A stretch of 64,000 nt of DNA from Gemmatimonadota bacterium (GCA_041390125.1 JAWKQN010000006.1:124001-188000), one strand, 5' to 3'. Positions 1 to 9,070 are shown, numbered from the stretch's first letter. The notes: generated by a model not told the origin, from the letters alone. Numbers and translations: made by a program.

Positions 1-24
1 TTCACGTAGAACGCAGAGGCTCGG

Positions 25-1794
25 ATGCAGCTCCAGTGGGTGGACTGGGCGGTGATCGCGGCGTACGGGGCGCTGGCGCTGGCGGTGGGCGTCTTCTTCG
101 CGCGGCGCGCGGGCCAGGGCACCGAGGACTTCTTCCTGGCCGGACGCAAGCTGCCGTGGTGGCTGCTCGGCACGTCCATGGTGGCCACCACCTTCTCCAC
201 CGACACGCCCAACCTGGTCACGGACCTGGTCCGCAGCGGGGGGGTGGCGCAGAACTGGGTGTGGTGGGCCTTCGCCATCACCGGGCTCTGCACGGTGTTC
301 TTCTACGCGAAGCTCTGGCGGCGCTCGGGTGCGCTCACCGACATGAGCTTCTACGAGCTGCGCTACTCGGGGCCCGAAGCCGCCTTCCTCCGCGGCTTCC
401 GCGCCATCTACCTGGGCGTGTTCTTCAACGTGATGATCATGGCCACGGTGACGCTCGCCGCGATCAAGATCGGCGGGGTGCTCCTGGGGCTCGGCAAGTT
501 CGAGACGGTGGTCCTGGCCGCCACCGTCACCGTGATCTACTCCGCCACGTCGGGGCTGTGGGGTGTGGTGGTCACCGACCTGCTGCTGTTCGTGCTCGCC
601 ATGGTGGGATCGGTGGCCGCGGCCTGGTTCGCGCTGGCCCATCCGGCCGTGGGCGGGCTGGACGGGCTGTTCGCCCATCCCGCCGTGCAGGGCCGGCTGT
701 CGCTCCTGCCCGACTTCTCCGATCCCCGCTCCGCGCTCGCGATCTTCATCGTGCCGGTGGCGATCCAGTGGTGGAGCACGTGGTACCCGGGCGCGGAGCC
801 GGGCGGAGGCGGCTATGTCGCGCAGCGCATGCTGGCCGCGCGCGACGAGCGCGAGTCCATGCTCTCCACGCTGTGGTTCAACGTGGCCCACTACGCGCTG
901 CGCCCCTGGCCCTGGTTGATCGTGGCGCTCGCCTCGCTGGTGGTGTATCCCGATCTGGCCTCGCTCGCGGAGCGGTTCCCCAACGTGGATCCCTCCATCG
1001 TGCGTGACGACCTGGCCTATCCGGCCATGCTGGTCTTCCTGCCGACCGGTCTGCTCGGCCTGGTGGTGGCCTCGTTGGCCGCGGCCTACATGTCCACCAT
1101 CAGCACGCACCTGAACTGGGGTGCCTCGTACGTCGTGGACGACGTGTACCGCCGCTTCCTCGTGCCGGACGCGGACGAACGGCACTACGTCACGGTAGGG
1201 CGGATCACCACGGTGGGGTTGATCGTGCTCGCCTCCACGGTGGCGCTCTGGTTGGAGAACGCCATGCAGGCCTTCCAGATCCTCCTGCAGATCGGGGCCG
1301 GCACCGGACTGGTGTTCCTGCTGCGCTGGTTCTGGTGGCGCATCAACGCCTGGACCGAGATCGCCGCCATGGGGGCGTCGTTCCTGGTGGCCGTGTGGTT
1401 CCAGTTCGTCCACACCCGGGTGGGCCTGCCCCCGCTCGACGCGTCCCTGCAGCTGGTGATCGGTGTGGCCGTCACGACCGTGGGGTGGCTGGCGGTGACG
1501 TTCCTGACCCGCCCGACCGAGCGCGCCACCCTCCAACGCTTCTACGACCGTATCCGGCCGGCGGGCTCGGGATGGCAGCAGGTGGTGGACACCCACGGCC
1601 GACCGGGAGACGGCACCATCCCGGCAGCGGTGGCGGGGTGGTTCCTGGGCTGCGCGACGATCTACGCGGCGCTCTTCGGCACCGGCTACCTGCTCTATGG
1701 CCGCACGACGTGGGCCGTGACGGCCTATGCGGTCTGTGTCGTCTGTGGCTGGGGGCTGCTCCGGATGCTTCCGCGCGTGAGCCTCACGCGGTAG
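25..1794 (+). CDS. Sodium:solute symporter (SSS family)
   Basis: Integral membrane transporter of 589 residues, a normal length for the sodium/solute symporter family, which couples Na+ entry to uptake of a sugar, amino acid or similar solute. Hydrophobic segments run from the N-terminus (residues 8-25) to the C-terminus, about 13 in all. An early polar stretch (GTEDFFLAGRKLPWW, about 32-46) and the following GTSMVATTFS motif are characteristic of the family N-terminal part. ATG at 25 is the first start in frame. The gene converges on galactokinase with only 15 nt between the stops, so a sugar substrate is conceivable, but nothing in the sequence fixes the substrate. Upstream context lies outside the window. 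Confidence 0.9.
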   Translation: MQLQWVDWAVIAAYGALALAVGVFFARRAGQGTEDFFLAGRKLPWWLLGTSMVATTFSTDTPNLVTDLVRSGGVAQNWVWWAFAITGLCTVFFYAKLWRRSGALTDMSFYELRYSGPEAAFLRGFRAIYLGVFFNVMIMATVTLAAIKIGGVLLGLGKFETVVLAATVTVIYSATSGLWGVVVTDLLLFVLAMVGSVAAAWFALAHPAVGGLDGLFAHPAVQGRLSLLPDFSDPRSALAIFIVPVAIQWWSTWYPGAEPGGGGYVAQRMLAARDERESMLSTLWFNVAHYALRPWPWLIVALASLVVYPDLASLAERFPNVDPSIVRDDLAYPAMLVFLPTGLLGLVVASLAAAYMSTISTHLNWGASYVVDDVYRRFLVPDADERHYVTVGRITTVGLIVLASTVALWLENAMQAFQILLQIGAGTGLVFLLRWFWWRINAWTEIAAMGASFLVAVWFQFVHTRVGLPPLDASLQLVIGVAVTTVGWLAVTFLTRPTERATLQRFYDRIRPAGSGWQQVVDTHGRPGDGTIPAAVAGWFLGCATIYAALFGTGYLLYGRTTWAVTAYAVCVVCGWGLLRMLPRVSLTR

Positions 1795-1809
1795 GCGCCG
1801 CCCGCGCGC

Positions 1810-3054
1810 TCAAAGGAGCGCATCCACGCGCGCGCCGTCGGAGGCCACGGCCGTGAAGACGACCGGATCTTCGACCGCGAAGTCACGCAACCGGCGCAGC
1901 AGCGCTGCGCGCACGGACTCCTCCGTGTGCTCGTCCGTGAGCGCCACCATCGATCCCCCGAGCCCCGCCCCGGTCAATCGCGCGCCGTGCGCGCCCGCAC
2001 GACGGGCTTCGGTGACCAGCGCGTCCAGGCGCGGCGTGCTCACGCCGTAGTCGTCGGCCAGGCTCGCGTGCGACGCATCCATCGCCGCGCCGAAGTCCTC
2101 GGCGTCCCCCCGCGCCAGCGCCGCCGCCGCGGCGAGCACCCGCTGCGCCTCCGTCAACGTGTGCCGCACGCAGCGCAGCGTCGGGCCGTCCAGCCGGGTC
2201 TCGGCGCGCGCCACCGGAGCGAGATCGGGGCGCGCCAGCAGACGCGCGTACGTCACGCCCGCACCCCCGTCCACCCCCAGATCCGTGCGCTCGGCGGGCG
2301 TCCACGTCGCGGTCAGCGCCGCGAGGCCGTCGGCGCACGCGCGCACCCGCGCGTTGTAGACGGCCTGTGCCTCCCCCGACTTCTCCGCCCGTTCGCCCGA
2401 GTGCGCGACCACGAAGCGCCAGGTGTCGGGAATGGGGATCGCGTGCAGCGTCAACGGCTCGAAGTCGATGCGGAGCGCGTGACCCGCTCGACCGCCCAGC
2501 GAGATGGCCTGGTCCATGCCACCGCCCTCCGTGCCCACGAAGCGCTCCGCGCGCGCGGCTCGCGCCATGAGCTCGGCACGCGCACAGGTGATCCGGTTGG
2601 TGTGCAGCAGGGCCAGCATCGTGGCCACGACCAGCGCCGAGGAGCTGCTGAGCCCTGCGGCCACGGGCACATCGCTCGTCACCCAGGCATCGACCCCCAC
2701 GGGCGCCACGCCCCGCTCGGCCGCCAGCGTCTGCACGGCCCCCGCGCCGGCCTTCACGTAGTTCAGCCAGTGTCCGGGGCGCCCGCGCTCCAGGGGCTCG
2801 GACAGGAGGAAGGTGCCGCGTTCGGCCGCGGGGTCGGCGTTGGCCACCCGGACCACGGCGTCGGGCCGCGCCCGCAGGACCAGCTCCACGCGCCGCTGCA
2901 GCGCCATCGGCAGCACGGGGAGTCCGTTGTAGTCGGTGTGGTCGCCGATGAGGTTCACGCGCCCGGGCGCGAATGCCACGTGGGTCGGCGGAGCGCCGAA
3001 CGCCTCCGTGAAACGATCGACCCGGACGGAGGCCGGCGGGTGGCGGAGATCCAT
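1810..3054 (-). CDS. galK: Galactokinase (GHMP kinase)
   Basis: Phosphorylates alpha-D-galactose to galactose 1-phosphate with ATP, the entry step of the Leloir pathway in the cytoplasm. The 414-residue product starts at an ATG (3054). The frame stays open upstream for 57 more codons, but that extension lacks similarity and the family signature is then in its usual place. Residues 29-49 carry the galactokinase signature (GRVNLIGDHTDYNG). The GHMP ATP-binding loop follows in the first third (PVAAGLSSSSALV), and a C-terminal glycine motif (LTGAGLGGSM) closes the GHMP fold. No galT or galE lies next to it. It converges on the SSS symporter and is divergent from the racemase-family gene. Confidence 0.93.
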   Translation of the reverse strand: MDLRHPPASVRVDRFTEAFGAPPTHVAFAPGRVNLIGDHTDYNGLPVLPMALQRRVELVLRARPDAVVRVANADPAAERGTFLLSEPLERGRPGHWLNYVKAGAGAVQTLAAERGVAPVGVDAWVTSDVPVAAGLSSSSALVVATMLALLHTNRITCARAELMARAARAERFVGTEGGGMDQAISLGGRAGHALRIDFEPLTLHAIPIPDTWRFVVAHSGERAEKSGEAQAVYNARVRACADGLAALTATWTPAERTDLGVDGGAGVTYARLLARPDLAPVARAETRLDGPTLRCVRHTLTEAQRVLAAAAALARGDAEDFGAAMDASHASLADDYGVSTPRLDALVTEARRAGAHGARLTGAGLGGSMVALTDEHTEESVRAALLRRLRDFAVEDPVVFTAVASDGARVDALL

Positions 3055-3202
3055 GGGGCGAAGCGTAGGCGACGCGGCGCGCACGGGCCAGCGGGCCCCG
3101 CTCCGCGGATTGCGGACCGGCGGGCAGGCCGGTCTACTGCCTGTCGTGGCCGGGCCGCAGGCCCGGAGGACGTCACGGGCCACCGACACCGGCAGGAGCG
3201 CG

Positions 3203-4258
3203 ATGCGAGGCAGACGGGTCATCACGGTCGTCGACGCGCACGCGGGCGGCGAGCCCGGGCGGGTCGTGACGGGCGGGGTGCGGATCCCCCCGGCCGAGCG
3301 CGTCTACGACACCATGCGCTGGATGGAGCGCGAGGCCGACGGCCTGCGACGCCTGCTGCTCCGGGAGCCGCGCGGCTACCCCGCCCTGTGCGCCAACGTG
3401 CTGGTGCCGCCCTGCCATCCCGAGGCGGACGCCGGGTTCGTGATCCTGGAGCAGACGGAGTACCCGCCCATGTCCGGGAGCAACACCTTCTGTGTGGCCA
3501 CCGTGCTCCTCGAGACCGGGATGATCGAACCCACCGAGCCCGTCACGCGGTTCACGCTCGAGGCGCCGGCCGGTCTGGTGCGCATCGAGGCGCGGGTCCG
3601 CGCAGGGCAGGTGCAGTCCATCCGGTTCGAGAATGTGCCGGCCTTCGCCGTGCACCTGGACGCCGAGATCGACGTGCCGACCCTCGGTCGGGTGCGGGTG
3701 GACGTGGCCTGGGGCGGCATGTTCCACGTCCTGGCGGACGCGGCCCGCCTCGGGCTGGAGCTCGTGCCTGAACGGGGCGCCGAACTGGCGCGCGTGGGGG
3801 CGATGCTCACCGCCGCGGCCCGCGAGCAGCTGCCCGCGGTCCACCCGACGAACCCCGGCATCGAGGGCGTGTCGATCGCCCAGCTCACGGGACCGCCCTC
3901 GGGTCCCCACGCGGACGGGCGCAACACCGTCGTCGTCTCCACGGGCACCGTGGATTGGGATCGCCCCTCCACCTGGCGGGGCGCGCTGGACCGCTCCCCG
4001 TGCGGCACGGGCACCTGCGCCCGCATGGCGGTCCTGCACGCCCGCGGCCTGCTCGAGGTCGGCCAGCCCTTCCGCCACGAAGGGATCCTGGGCACGGTCT
4101 GGACGGGGTCGCTTGGTGCCCCGACCCGCATCGGGGACCGGGACGCCGTGGTGCCCGCGCTGGAGGGGCGAGCCTGGATCACGGGCTTCTCGCACCTCGT
4201 GCTGGACCCGGAAGATCCGTTCCCCGAGGGGTTTACGCTCGGCGATCTGTGGAGTTGA
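3203..4258 (+). CDS. Proline racemase family protein (hydroxyproline epimerase/dehydratase-like)
   Basis: A 351-residue member of the proline racemase family, which contains proline racemases, 4-hydroxyproline 2-epimerases and trans-3-hydroxy-L-proline dehydratases. These enzymes use two acid/base residues, Cys/Cys in racemases and epimerases. Here the first is Ser91 (PPMSGSNTFC), while the second is Cys267 (SPCGTGTCARMA). Ser or Thr at the first site is known in dehydratase-type or mixed-activity members, so a plain proline racemase is unlikely. The start is the ATG at 3203, which follows AGGAG at 3194-3198; the frame is open further upstream but reads antisense to galK. No hydroxyproline catabolic partner gene is adjacent, so the exact substrate is unsettled. 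Confidence 0.88.
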   Translation: MRGRRVITVVDAHAGGEPGRVVTGGVRIPPAERVYDTMRWMEREADGLRRLLLREPRGYPALCANVLVPPCHPEADAGFVILEQTEYPPMSGSNTFCVATVLLETGMIEPTEPVTRFTLEAPAGLVRIEARVRAGQVQSIRFENVPAFAVHLDAEIDVPTLGRVRVDVAWGGMFHVLADAARLGLELVPERGAELARVGAMLTAAAREQLPAVHPTNPGIEGVSIAQLTGPPSGPHADGRNTVVVSTGTVDWDRPSTWRGALDRSPCGTGTCARMAVLHARGLLEVGQPFRHEGILGTVWTGSLGAPTRIGDRDAVVPALEGRAWITGFSHLVLDPEDPFPEGFTLGDLWS

Positions 4259-4306
4259 GTGAATCCTGGCCCGGTCCTCGGGCGCGGTCCTCCCAGGCCA
4301 AATACT

Positions 4307-4316
4307 TGACGTGTCA
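4307..4316. promoter_or_regulatory. Short inverted repeat upstream of marR-type gene (possible operator)
   Basis: TGAC-GT-GTCA is an inverted repeat sitting in an A/T-rich island 24 nt before the MarR-family start, the only such island nearby. It overlaps a TTGACG hexamer that could be a -35 element, but no good -10 lies 17 nt downstream. Autoregulation by the MarR product is usual for the family and is inferred here. Confidence 0.35.
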
Positions 4317-4339
4317 TATTTTTAATCCAGATTCATCGC

Positions 4340-4906
4340 ATGCCATCCCCTCCCCGCTCGCTCGCCGACGCCCTGCGCCAGGGACAGCCGTTCCGCTCAC
4401 CGGCCCAGGAGGCCCTCCTGGGGCTGTTCCGGACGGCGGACGACCTGCGCCGTCAGGCCGCGCTGCGCTTCGAGGCCCATGGGATCACCACACAGCAGTA
4501 CAACGTGCTGCGCATCCTGCGGGGCGCCGGGGCCGGGGGGCTCGCGGTGGGTCAGATCGCCGAACGCATGGTCGAGCGGACGCCGGGCGTCACCCGGCTG
4601 GTGGACCGGCTGGTCGACGCCGGATGGGTGGACCGCGACCGCTCCGCCGACGACCGGCGCGTCGTGGTGTGCCGACTGAAGGACGCCGGACGGGACCTCC
4701 TGGCGGTGCTCGACCCGACCGTGGAGGGGATGGAGGAGGAGCTGCTCGGATCGCTCACGGAAGAGGAGCAGGTGCAGCTCACGACCCTGTTGGACCGCAT
4801 CCGGGCGGAGCTCCCGGAACTCGAGGCACCCGGCTGCGAGGCGTCCGACGGCGCCACCGATCCGGATGCGAACCACACCCGAACCGACAACGGAGCACGC
4901 ACATGA
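4340..4906 (+). CDS. MarR family transcriptional regulator
   Basis: A 188-residue winged-helix DNA-binding protein. The core (about 40-140) shows the MarR layout: a helix-rich dimerisation part, then the recognition region (VGQIAERMVERTPGVTRLV) and the wing with the conserved acidic/basic pattern DRSADDRRVV. The C-terminal 30 residues are charged and not conserved. Its TGA overlaps the ATG of the next gene (ATGA at 4903-4906), so the two are co-translated. A small A/T-rich inverted repeat sits directly upstream. The ligand is unknown. Confidence 0.9.
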   Translation: MPSPPRSLADALRQGQPFRSPAQEALLGLFRTADDLRRQAALRFEAHGITTQQYNVLRILRGAGAGGLAVGQIAERMVERTPGVTRLVDRLVDAGWVDRDRSADDRRVVVCRLKDAGRDLLAVLDPTVEGMEEELLGSLTEEEQVQLTTLLDRIRAELPELEAPGCEASDGATDPDANHTRTDNGART

Positions 4907-5259
4907 AGACCGTGGCCGAGCTCGACCACGAAGTGAACCAGGCCATCCTGAGCGGGCGCGCCCTGGAGGCCTTCGAGACCCACTATGCGGACGACGTGGT
5001 GATGCAGGAGCCCGGCGTGGAGCCGTTCGTGGGCAAGGACCGCAACCGCGCGCGCGAGCAGGAGTTCTTCGCGAGCGTGGAGGACTTCCACGGTGCCGAG
5101 TTGGTCGCTTCCGCCGTGGACGGGGACACCACGTTCTCGGAGTGGATGTGGGACGTGACGCTGAAGGGCGTCGGACGGATCCGGATGGAGCAGGTGGCTC
5201 GGCGGCGTTGGAAGGACGGGAAGATCGTCCACGAGCGCTTCTACTACACCAAGGGCTGA
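4903..5259 (+). CDS. SnoaL/NTF2-like small protein
   Basis: A 118-residue protein of the NTF2-like alpha+beta barrel type (SnoaL-like domain). Signs are an N-terminal helix region (ELDHEVNQAILSGRALEAFE), the motif HYADDVVMQEPG, which is the usual 'vessel of the pocket' strand in this fold, and a terminal strand with HERFYYTKG. Such proteins act as isomerases or cyclases, or simply bind small ligands. Its start overlaps the stop of the MarR gene (ATGA), which makes it the likely target of that regulator. A strong hairpin follows 58 nt later. Function beyond the fold is not deducible. Confidence 0.75.
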   Translation: MKTVAELDHEVNQAILSGRALEAFETHYADDVVMQEPGVEPFVGKDRNRAREQEFFASVEDFHGAELVASAVDGDTTFSEWMWDVTLKGVGRIRMEQVARRRWKDGKIVHERFYYTKG

Positions 5260-5317
5260 GCCCGGGCGCCGACGGCACGGAGCCGAGCCGGTACCCGGAC
5301 GCGGTGTGCAGGACGGT

Positions 5318-5367
5318 GGAACGAACACGCGGCGAGGTCCGATCGGGCCCCGCCGCGTCGTCGTTCC
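5318..5367. terminator. Bidirectional hairpin between convergent operons
   Basis: GGAACGA/TCGTTCC (7 bp) and ACGCGGCG/CGCCGCGT (8 bp) stack into one stem, broken only by a 2x2 internal loop, with a 16-nt apical loop. It lies between the end of the SnoaL-like gene (+) and the end of the pilin-like gene (-). There is no U-tract, as is common at this G+C. Confidence 0.6.
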
Positions 5368-5384
5368 AGCGCCGTGCCGCGCAC

Positions 5385-5870
5385 CTACTCGAGGATGACG
5401 AACAGCGCCTGCTGCGGCGTCCAGTAGAAATCGTTCAGCGCACCGCCCGCGATGGGCTTGGCCTCCCGGGTCGCGAGCGCATCGGCGACATCCGTCTTGC
5501 CGTTGAACGCCACGATCAGGATGCCCAGCGCCCGCCCTCCGAAGACGCCGCCTTTCACGCTGCGCAGATCCACGGACGTCCAGGTGTAGGTCATGCCCTT
5601 GTACTGGAAGGGCGGGACCTCCCCGTCCATCTCCTTCGGCACCATGCCCGCGGCGCCCGAGAGCGGGAAGCGGCCCTTGTCCTCGAGGACCTCGTAGGCC
5701 GTATGGCGGATGGTGTTGAAGTCGGTGAGGATGCGCGCGCTGTCGGCGCGGCCGATGGGGCCGCGCATGCGTGGCACGGCGATGGCGGCCAGGATGCCGA
5801 TCATCACCATGGCGGACAGCAGCTCGGGCAGCGTGAACCCGGCGCGCCGGGACGGTCGACGGGGGCTCAT
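5385..5870 (-). CDS. Type IV pilin / pseudopilin-like protein
   Basis: A 161-residue protein with a class-III prepilin signal: a basic leader ending in RRAG, then FTLPELL with the glutamate at position +5, and about 20 hydrophobic residues (SAMVMIGILAAIAVPRM). A prepilin peptidase should cut before the Phe. After the N-terminal helix comes a globular domain that begins like minor pilins or GspG-type pseudopilins (TIRHTAYEVLEDKGRFPLSG). Its ATG overlaps the TGA of the upstream 159-residue gene by 4 nt, so the two form one unit. No secretin, ATPase or prepilin peptidase gene is present in the window, so the machine it belongs to is unknown. Confidence 0.85.
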   Translation of the reverse strand: MSPRRPSRRAGFTLPELLSAMVMIGILAAIAVPRMRGPIGRADSARILTDFNTIRHTAYEVLEDKGRFPLSGAAGMVPKEMDGEVPPFQYKGMTYTWTSVDLRSVKGGVFGGRALGILIVAFNGKTDVADALATREAKPIAGGALNDFYWTPQQALFVILE

Positions 5871-6346
5871 GGACGGCCTCCCCCGGACACGAGGAGACGG
5901 CCGGGGTCATCATACTCGGCGAGATGGGAAGCCTGTCCATCCACCTCGGCCGTAAGGGAGTAGCGCGTTCCGCTCGGGTGATACTGGAGGCCGTCGAAGC
6001 CGAACTGCAGCTCGTCGAGGGAACCCGGCAGGCGGCCCTGCTCGGCCCGGAACGCCTCCACGCCCAGCACGGTCAGGGCGGCGTGGGCGTGCGCGACATC
6101 GGCGGCCTGCTGGCTGGTCAGCGCGACCGGCTCCCGCTTCAGGGACACCGCGTTGAAGATCAGCACGCCCACCAGCACCACGCTCGATCCGATCATCGTG
6201 CTGGGGCGCGCGAGGAACGGCTTGCTCGGTCGCTGCGCCTCGGTGACCTGGCGAGCGGTCTCGGACCGCTCCTCCACGCGTTGCATCACGGACGCCAGCG
6301 CCTCCTGTTCGGCGGCGCTCGGTCCGAGGTCGATCGACGGGTCCAT
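5867..6346 (-). CDS. Single-span membrane protein with pilin-like C-terminal region
   Basis: I do not recognise a named family. The 159-residue product has a charged, probably cytoplasmic N-terminal part of about 50 residues. One membrane span follows (about 51-68, MIGSSVVLVGVLIFNAV), then a C-terminal part of about 85 residues. That part (EAFRAEQGRLPGSLDEL and onward) resembles the segment that follows the N-terminal helix in pseudopilins. There is no prepilin cleavage site. It overlaps the downstream pilin-like gene by ATGA, so a role as assembly partner or membrane scaffold for that pilin is plausible but inferred. Confidence 0.65.
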   Translation of the reverse strand: MDPSIDLGPSAAEQEALASVMQRVEERSETARQVTEAQRPSKPFLARPSTMIGSSVVLVGVLIFNAVSLKREPVALTSQQAADVAHAHAALTVLGVEAFRAEQGRLPGSLDELQFGFDGLQYHPSGTRYSLTAEVDGQASHLAEYDDPGRLLVSGGGRP

Positions 6347-6431
6347 GGGCTTTCTTGGGCTCGCACCGGGGCACGCCCCTCCGGACGAGCCCCTCGGCCC
6401 CTGGAGTATCGGCCGGGCGGGGGGAGGGATT

Positions 6432-6464
6432 GAGCCGGGGCTGCCGGCCTGGCCCCCCCGGCTC
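6432..6464 (-). terminator. Hairpin downstream of the S9 peptidase gene
   Basis: GAGCCGGGG and CCCCGGCTC pair over 9 bp with a 15-nt loop, beginning 11 nt after the S9 peptidase stop on the minus strand. No U-tract follows, so termination strength is uncertain. Confidence 0.45.
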
Positions 6465-6475
6465 CCCTCCCCGCC

Positions 6476-9070
6476 TCAGCCGCCCCGGCGCGTGGATCCC
6501 GTGCGCGGCCGCTCGTTCTGGAGCTCGGTCAGGTCGGCGCTCCAGCGGTCGTCGCCCAGCAGGTGGCGGACGAAGTACTCGGCACGCAGCCAGTACCAGT
6601 AGTCGCTCATGTTGCCGTACCCGTGACGCTGCCCGGGGAAGACGAAGAAATCGAAGCGCTTCCCGGCCCGGATCAACGCCTCCGCCATGCGGTGCGTGCC
6701 CGCGTGGTGCACGTTGTTGTCCACGTCCCCGGTGGTCAGCAGGAGATGGCCCTTCAGGTTCGCGGCCAGATCCGAGTTCTTGGGGATGTCGTACTCGAAG
6801 GTGACCTCGCCGTCGTCTCCTTCCACCTCCTTCACCCCGTGATGCTTCTCCGACCAGTTCTGGTTGTAGACGTCGTTGTTGTGGTTCCCGGAGGAGGAGA
6901 CGGCCACCTTGAAGAAGTCCGGATAGACCAGCATGGCCGCGGTGGACATGAAGCCGCCGCCGGAGTGCCCGTAGATCCCCACGCGCTCCAGGTCGATGAA
7001 GGCGTGGCGGGCGCCCAACTGCTCCAGGGCGGCCTTCTTGTCGTCGAGGCCGTAGTCGCGCAGGTCGCCGTAGCCGTAGTTGTGGTACCACTTGGAGCGG
7101 GCCGGATGGCCCCCCCGGTTCCCGATGGTCACCACCACGAAGCCGAACTGCGCCAGCCCCTGCTCGTACGGAGCCAGCGAGAAGCTCTTGGCCACCGACT
7201 CCGTCTGCGGTCCGGGATACACGTAGGCCACGACCGGATAGACCCGGGTGGAGTCGAAGTCGTACGGCTTGTACATCACGCCGTAGAGATCCGTCACGCC
7301 GTCGGCAGCCTTCACGTGATAGGGCTCCGGCATCCGGTAGCCCGCCGCCTCCAGGCGGCTCAGGTCCGCGGTCTCCAGGTCCAGCACCTTCCGGCCCGCA
7401 GCATCGAACAGCGCCACGGCCGGTGTGGTGTCCACGCGGGAATGGTTGTCCACGAACCACCGGCGGGACTCCGACATCTCCACGTCGTGGTCGGCATCCC
7501 CGGGGTTGAGCAGCGTCACGCCCCCACCGTTGAGGCCCACCCGGTAGAGGTGTCGGTAGTACGGGTCCTCGCCGGCCTCGCGTCCGTTGGCCACCAGGTA
7601 GGCGAACCCGCGGGCCTCGTCGACCCCCACCAACTCGTCGACGTGCCAGGGCCCCGAGGTGAGCTGCGCCCGCAGCGTGCCGTCGGCGCCGTACCGGTAG
7701 AGATGGGCCCAGCCGTCCTGTTCCGACCACCACAACAGATCGCCGTTGTCCAGCCGGTGCGGGTCCTGGTGCTCCACGTAGGTGTTCAGCCGCTCCTCGA
7801 TGACCACGCGCACCTGTCCCGTGGCCGGGTCGGCGGAGAGCACGTCCACCCGGTGCTGATCGCGGCTGCGCCGCCAGAAGTACAACTCGTCGTTCTGATC
7901 GGAGAGCCAGCGCGTGATGGGGATCTCCTCGGAGCCGTTCCCGCCTCCTCCGCCGAAGAACCCGCCACCCCCCGTGCTCTCGGGGTCGTCGAAGACCCCC
8001 ATGCGCTGATCCTTCCAGGGCGTGTCGTCGATCTTCTTCGGAGCGCGCGCTTCCAGGTCGAAGACCCACAGCTCGGTCTGGGTGACGTTCTCCTCGCCGG
8101 GCATGTCGTACTTGTACGTCTCGAGCTGGGGTCGCTCATTCCCCGTGCTGTGGATCACCCAGAGGTCTCCCACCTCGCGCCGGTCCTGGCGCGTGAGCGC
8201 CAGCCACCGCGCGTCGTGCGACCAGGATACGCCCGAGCGCTGCCGCTTGTCGTACTCCTTCAGGGTCTCGTCGTCGTTGTCGCCGCGGCCGGCGAAGCCC
8301 CAGCTGTAGTGCTCCTCGCCGTCGGTGGTCAGACGGATCTCCTCCACCTGCACGCCGGCCTCGGCCGAATCCGCTTCCTCCCCGGTCTTGCCGCGGCGGG
8401 CGTCGAGGATCTTCCGGTATTCGTCCCAGCTCATCATCCAGAGATCGAAGTGACGGCTGAAGACGACCCAGGAGGTGTCCGGCGAGACGCTGGCCCACGC
8501 CGGATGCCGGTCCGGCGCTTCGTAGTCGTCCAGGCGCCGCAGCGTACGGGTGTCCACGTCGTACTCGAAGTACATGACCTCCTTGCGGGTGCGCGGCCGG
8601 CGCTGCCCCTGCCGCTGCTCGTCCTGTCCGCGGGCCGTGTCCGCCTCGACGATCTCCTCGTCCTGCGAGGTCTCCACCTCGAACTGGAGGGTGTTGTCGT
8701 CGACGAAGCGGATGTTGCGGATCGGGAGGTGCTGCGCGTCCCAGGGGTCGCGCGTCAGCCGCGTGAGCTCGGCCGCGATCCGGTCCCGGTCGAAGATCTG
8801 TTGGCGCGTGCCACGGGCGGGATCGACCAGAAGGAAGTCCTTGCCGTCGGAGTCCTCCCACTCGTACCAGAAGCGGTCGCCGTTGCGGATCCACTGCGGG
8901 TCGACGCGGGTGTCGCCGACCAGCTCCGAGATACGGTACGGCGCGAAGCGGGCGGCCAGCGCGTAGTTGGCGGAGCCCGCGCCGCCCACGCGGGCATCCG
9001 GCGCCTGCTGCGCTCCGACCGGAGGCACCAGGAGGGCGGTGAGGACGACCAGGAAGGAGACACGACGCAT
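6476..9070 (-). CDS. Secreted S9 family peptidase (DPP IV / prolyl oligopeptidase type)
   Basis: An 864-residue serine peptidase. A Sec signal peptide (MRRVSFLVVLTALLVPPVGA) sends it out of the cytoplasm. The long middle part (about 60-600) reads as the beta-propeller of dipeptidyl peptidase IV (DPPIV_N). The C-terminal alpha/beta-hydrolase domain holds the triad Ser703 (GHSGGGF), Asp782 (TGDVDNN) and His816 (GQRHGYG). An internal glycine-rich insertion (GGGGFFGGGGGNGSEE) sits in the propeller. The frame is open for another 800 codons upstream, but that stretch is antisense to the divergent M1 gene, and the signal peptide fixes the ATG at 9070. It faces an M1 peptidase gene across 168 nt, so the two may share a regulatory region for extracellular peptide use. 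Confidence 0.93.
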   Translation of the reverse strand: MRRVSFLVVLTALLVPPVGAQQAPDARVGGAGSANYALAARFAPYRISELVGDTRVDPQWIRNGDRFWYEWEDSDGKDFLLVDPARGTRQQIFDRDRIAAELTRLTRDPWDAQHLPIRNIRFVDDNTLQFEVETSQDEEIVEADTARGQDEQRQGQRRPRTRKEVMYFEYDVDTRTLRRLDDYEAPDRHPAWASVSPDTSWVVFSRHFDLWMMSWDEYRKILDARRGKTGEEADSAEAGVQVEEIRLTTDGEEHYSWGFAGRGDNDDETLKEYDKRQRSGVSWSHDARWLALTRQDRREVGDLWVIHSTGNERPQLETYKYDMPGEENVTQTELWVFDLEARAPKKIDDTPWKDQRMGVFDDPESTGGGGFFGGGGGNGSEEIPITRWLSDQNDELYFWRRSRDQHRVDVLSADPATGQVRVVIEERLNTYVEHQDPHRLDNGDLLWWSEQDGWAHLYRYGADGTLRAQLTSGPWHVDELVGVDEARGFAYLVANGREAGEDPYYRHLYRVGLNGGGVTLLNPGDADHDVEMSESRRWFVDNHSRVDTTPAVALFDAAGRKVLDLETADLSRLEAAGYRMPEPYHVKAADGVTDLYGVMYKPYDFDSTRVYPVVAYVYPGPQTESVAKSFSLAPYEQGLAQFGFVVVTIGNRGGHPARSKWYHNYGYGDLRDYGLDDKKAALEQLGARHAFIDLERVGIYGHSGGGFMSTAAMLVYPDFFKVAVSSSGNHNNDVYNQNWSEKHHGVKEVEGDDGEVTFEYDIPKNSDLAANLKGHLLLTTGDVDNNVHHAGTHRMAEALIRAGKRFDFFVFPGQRHGYGNMSDYWYWLRAEYFVRHLLGDDRWSADLTELQNERPRTGSTRRGG

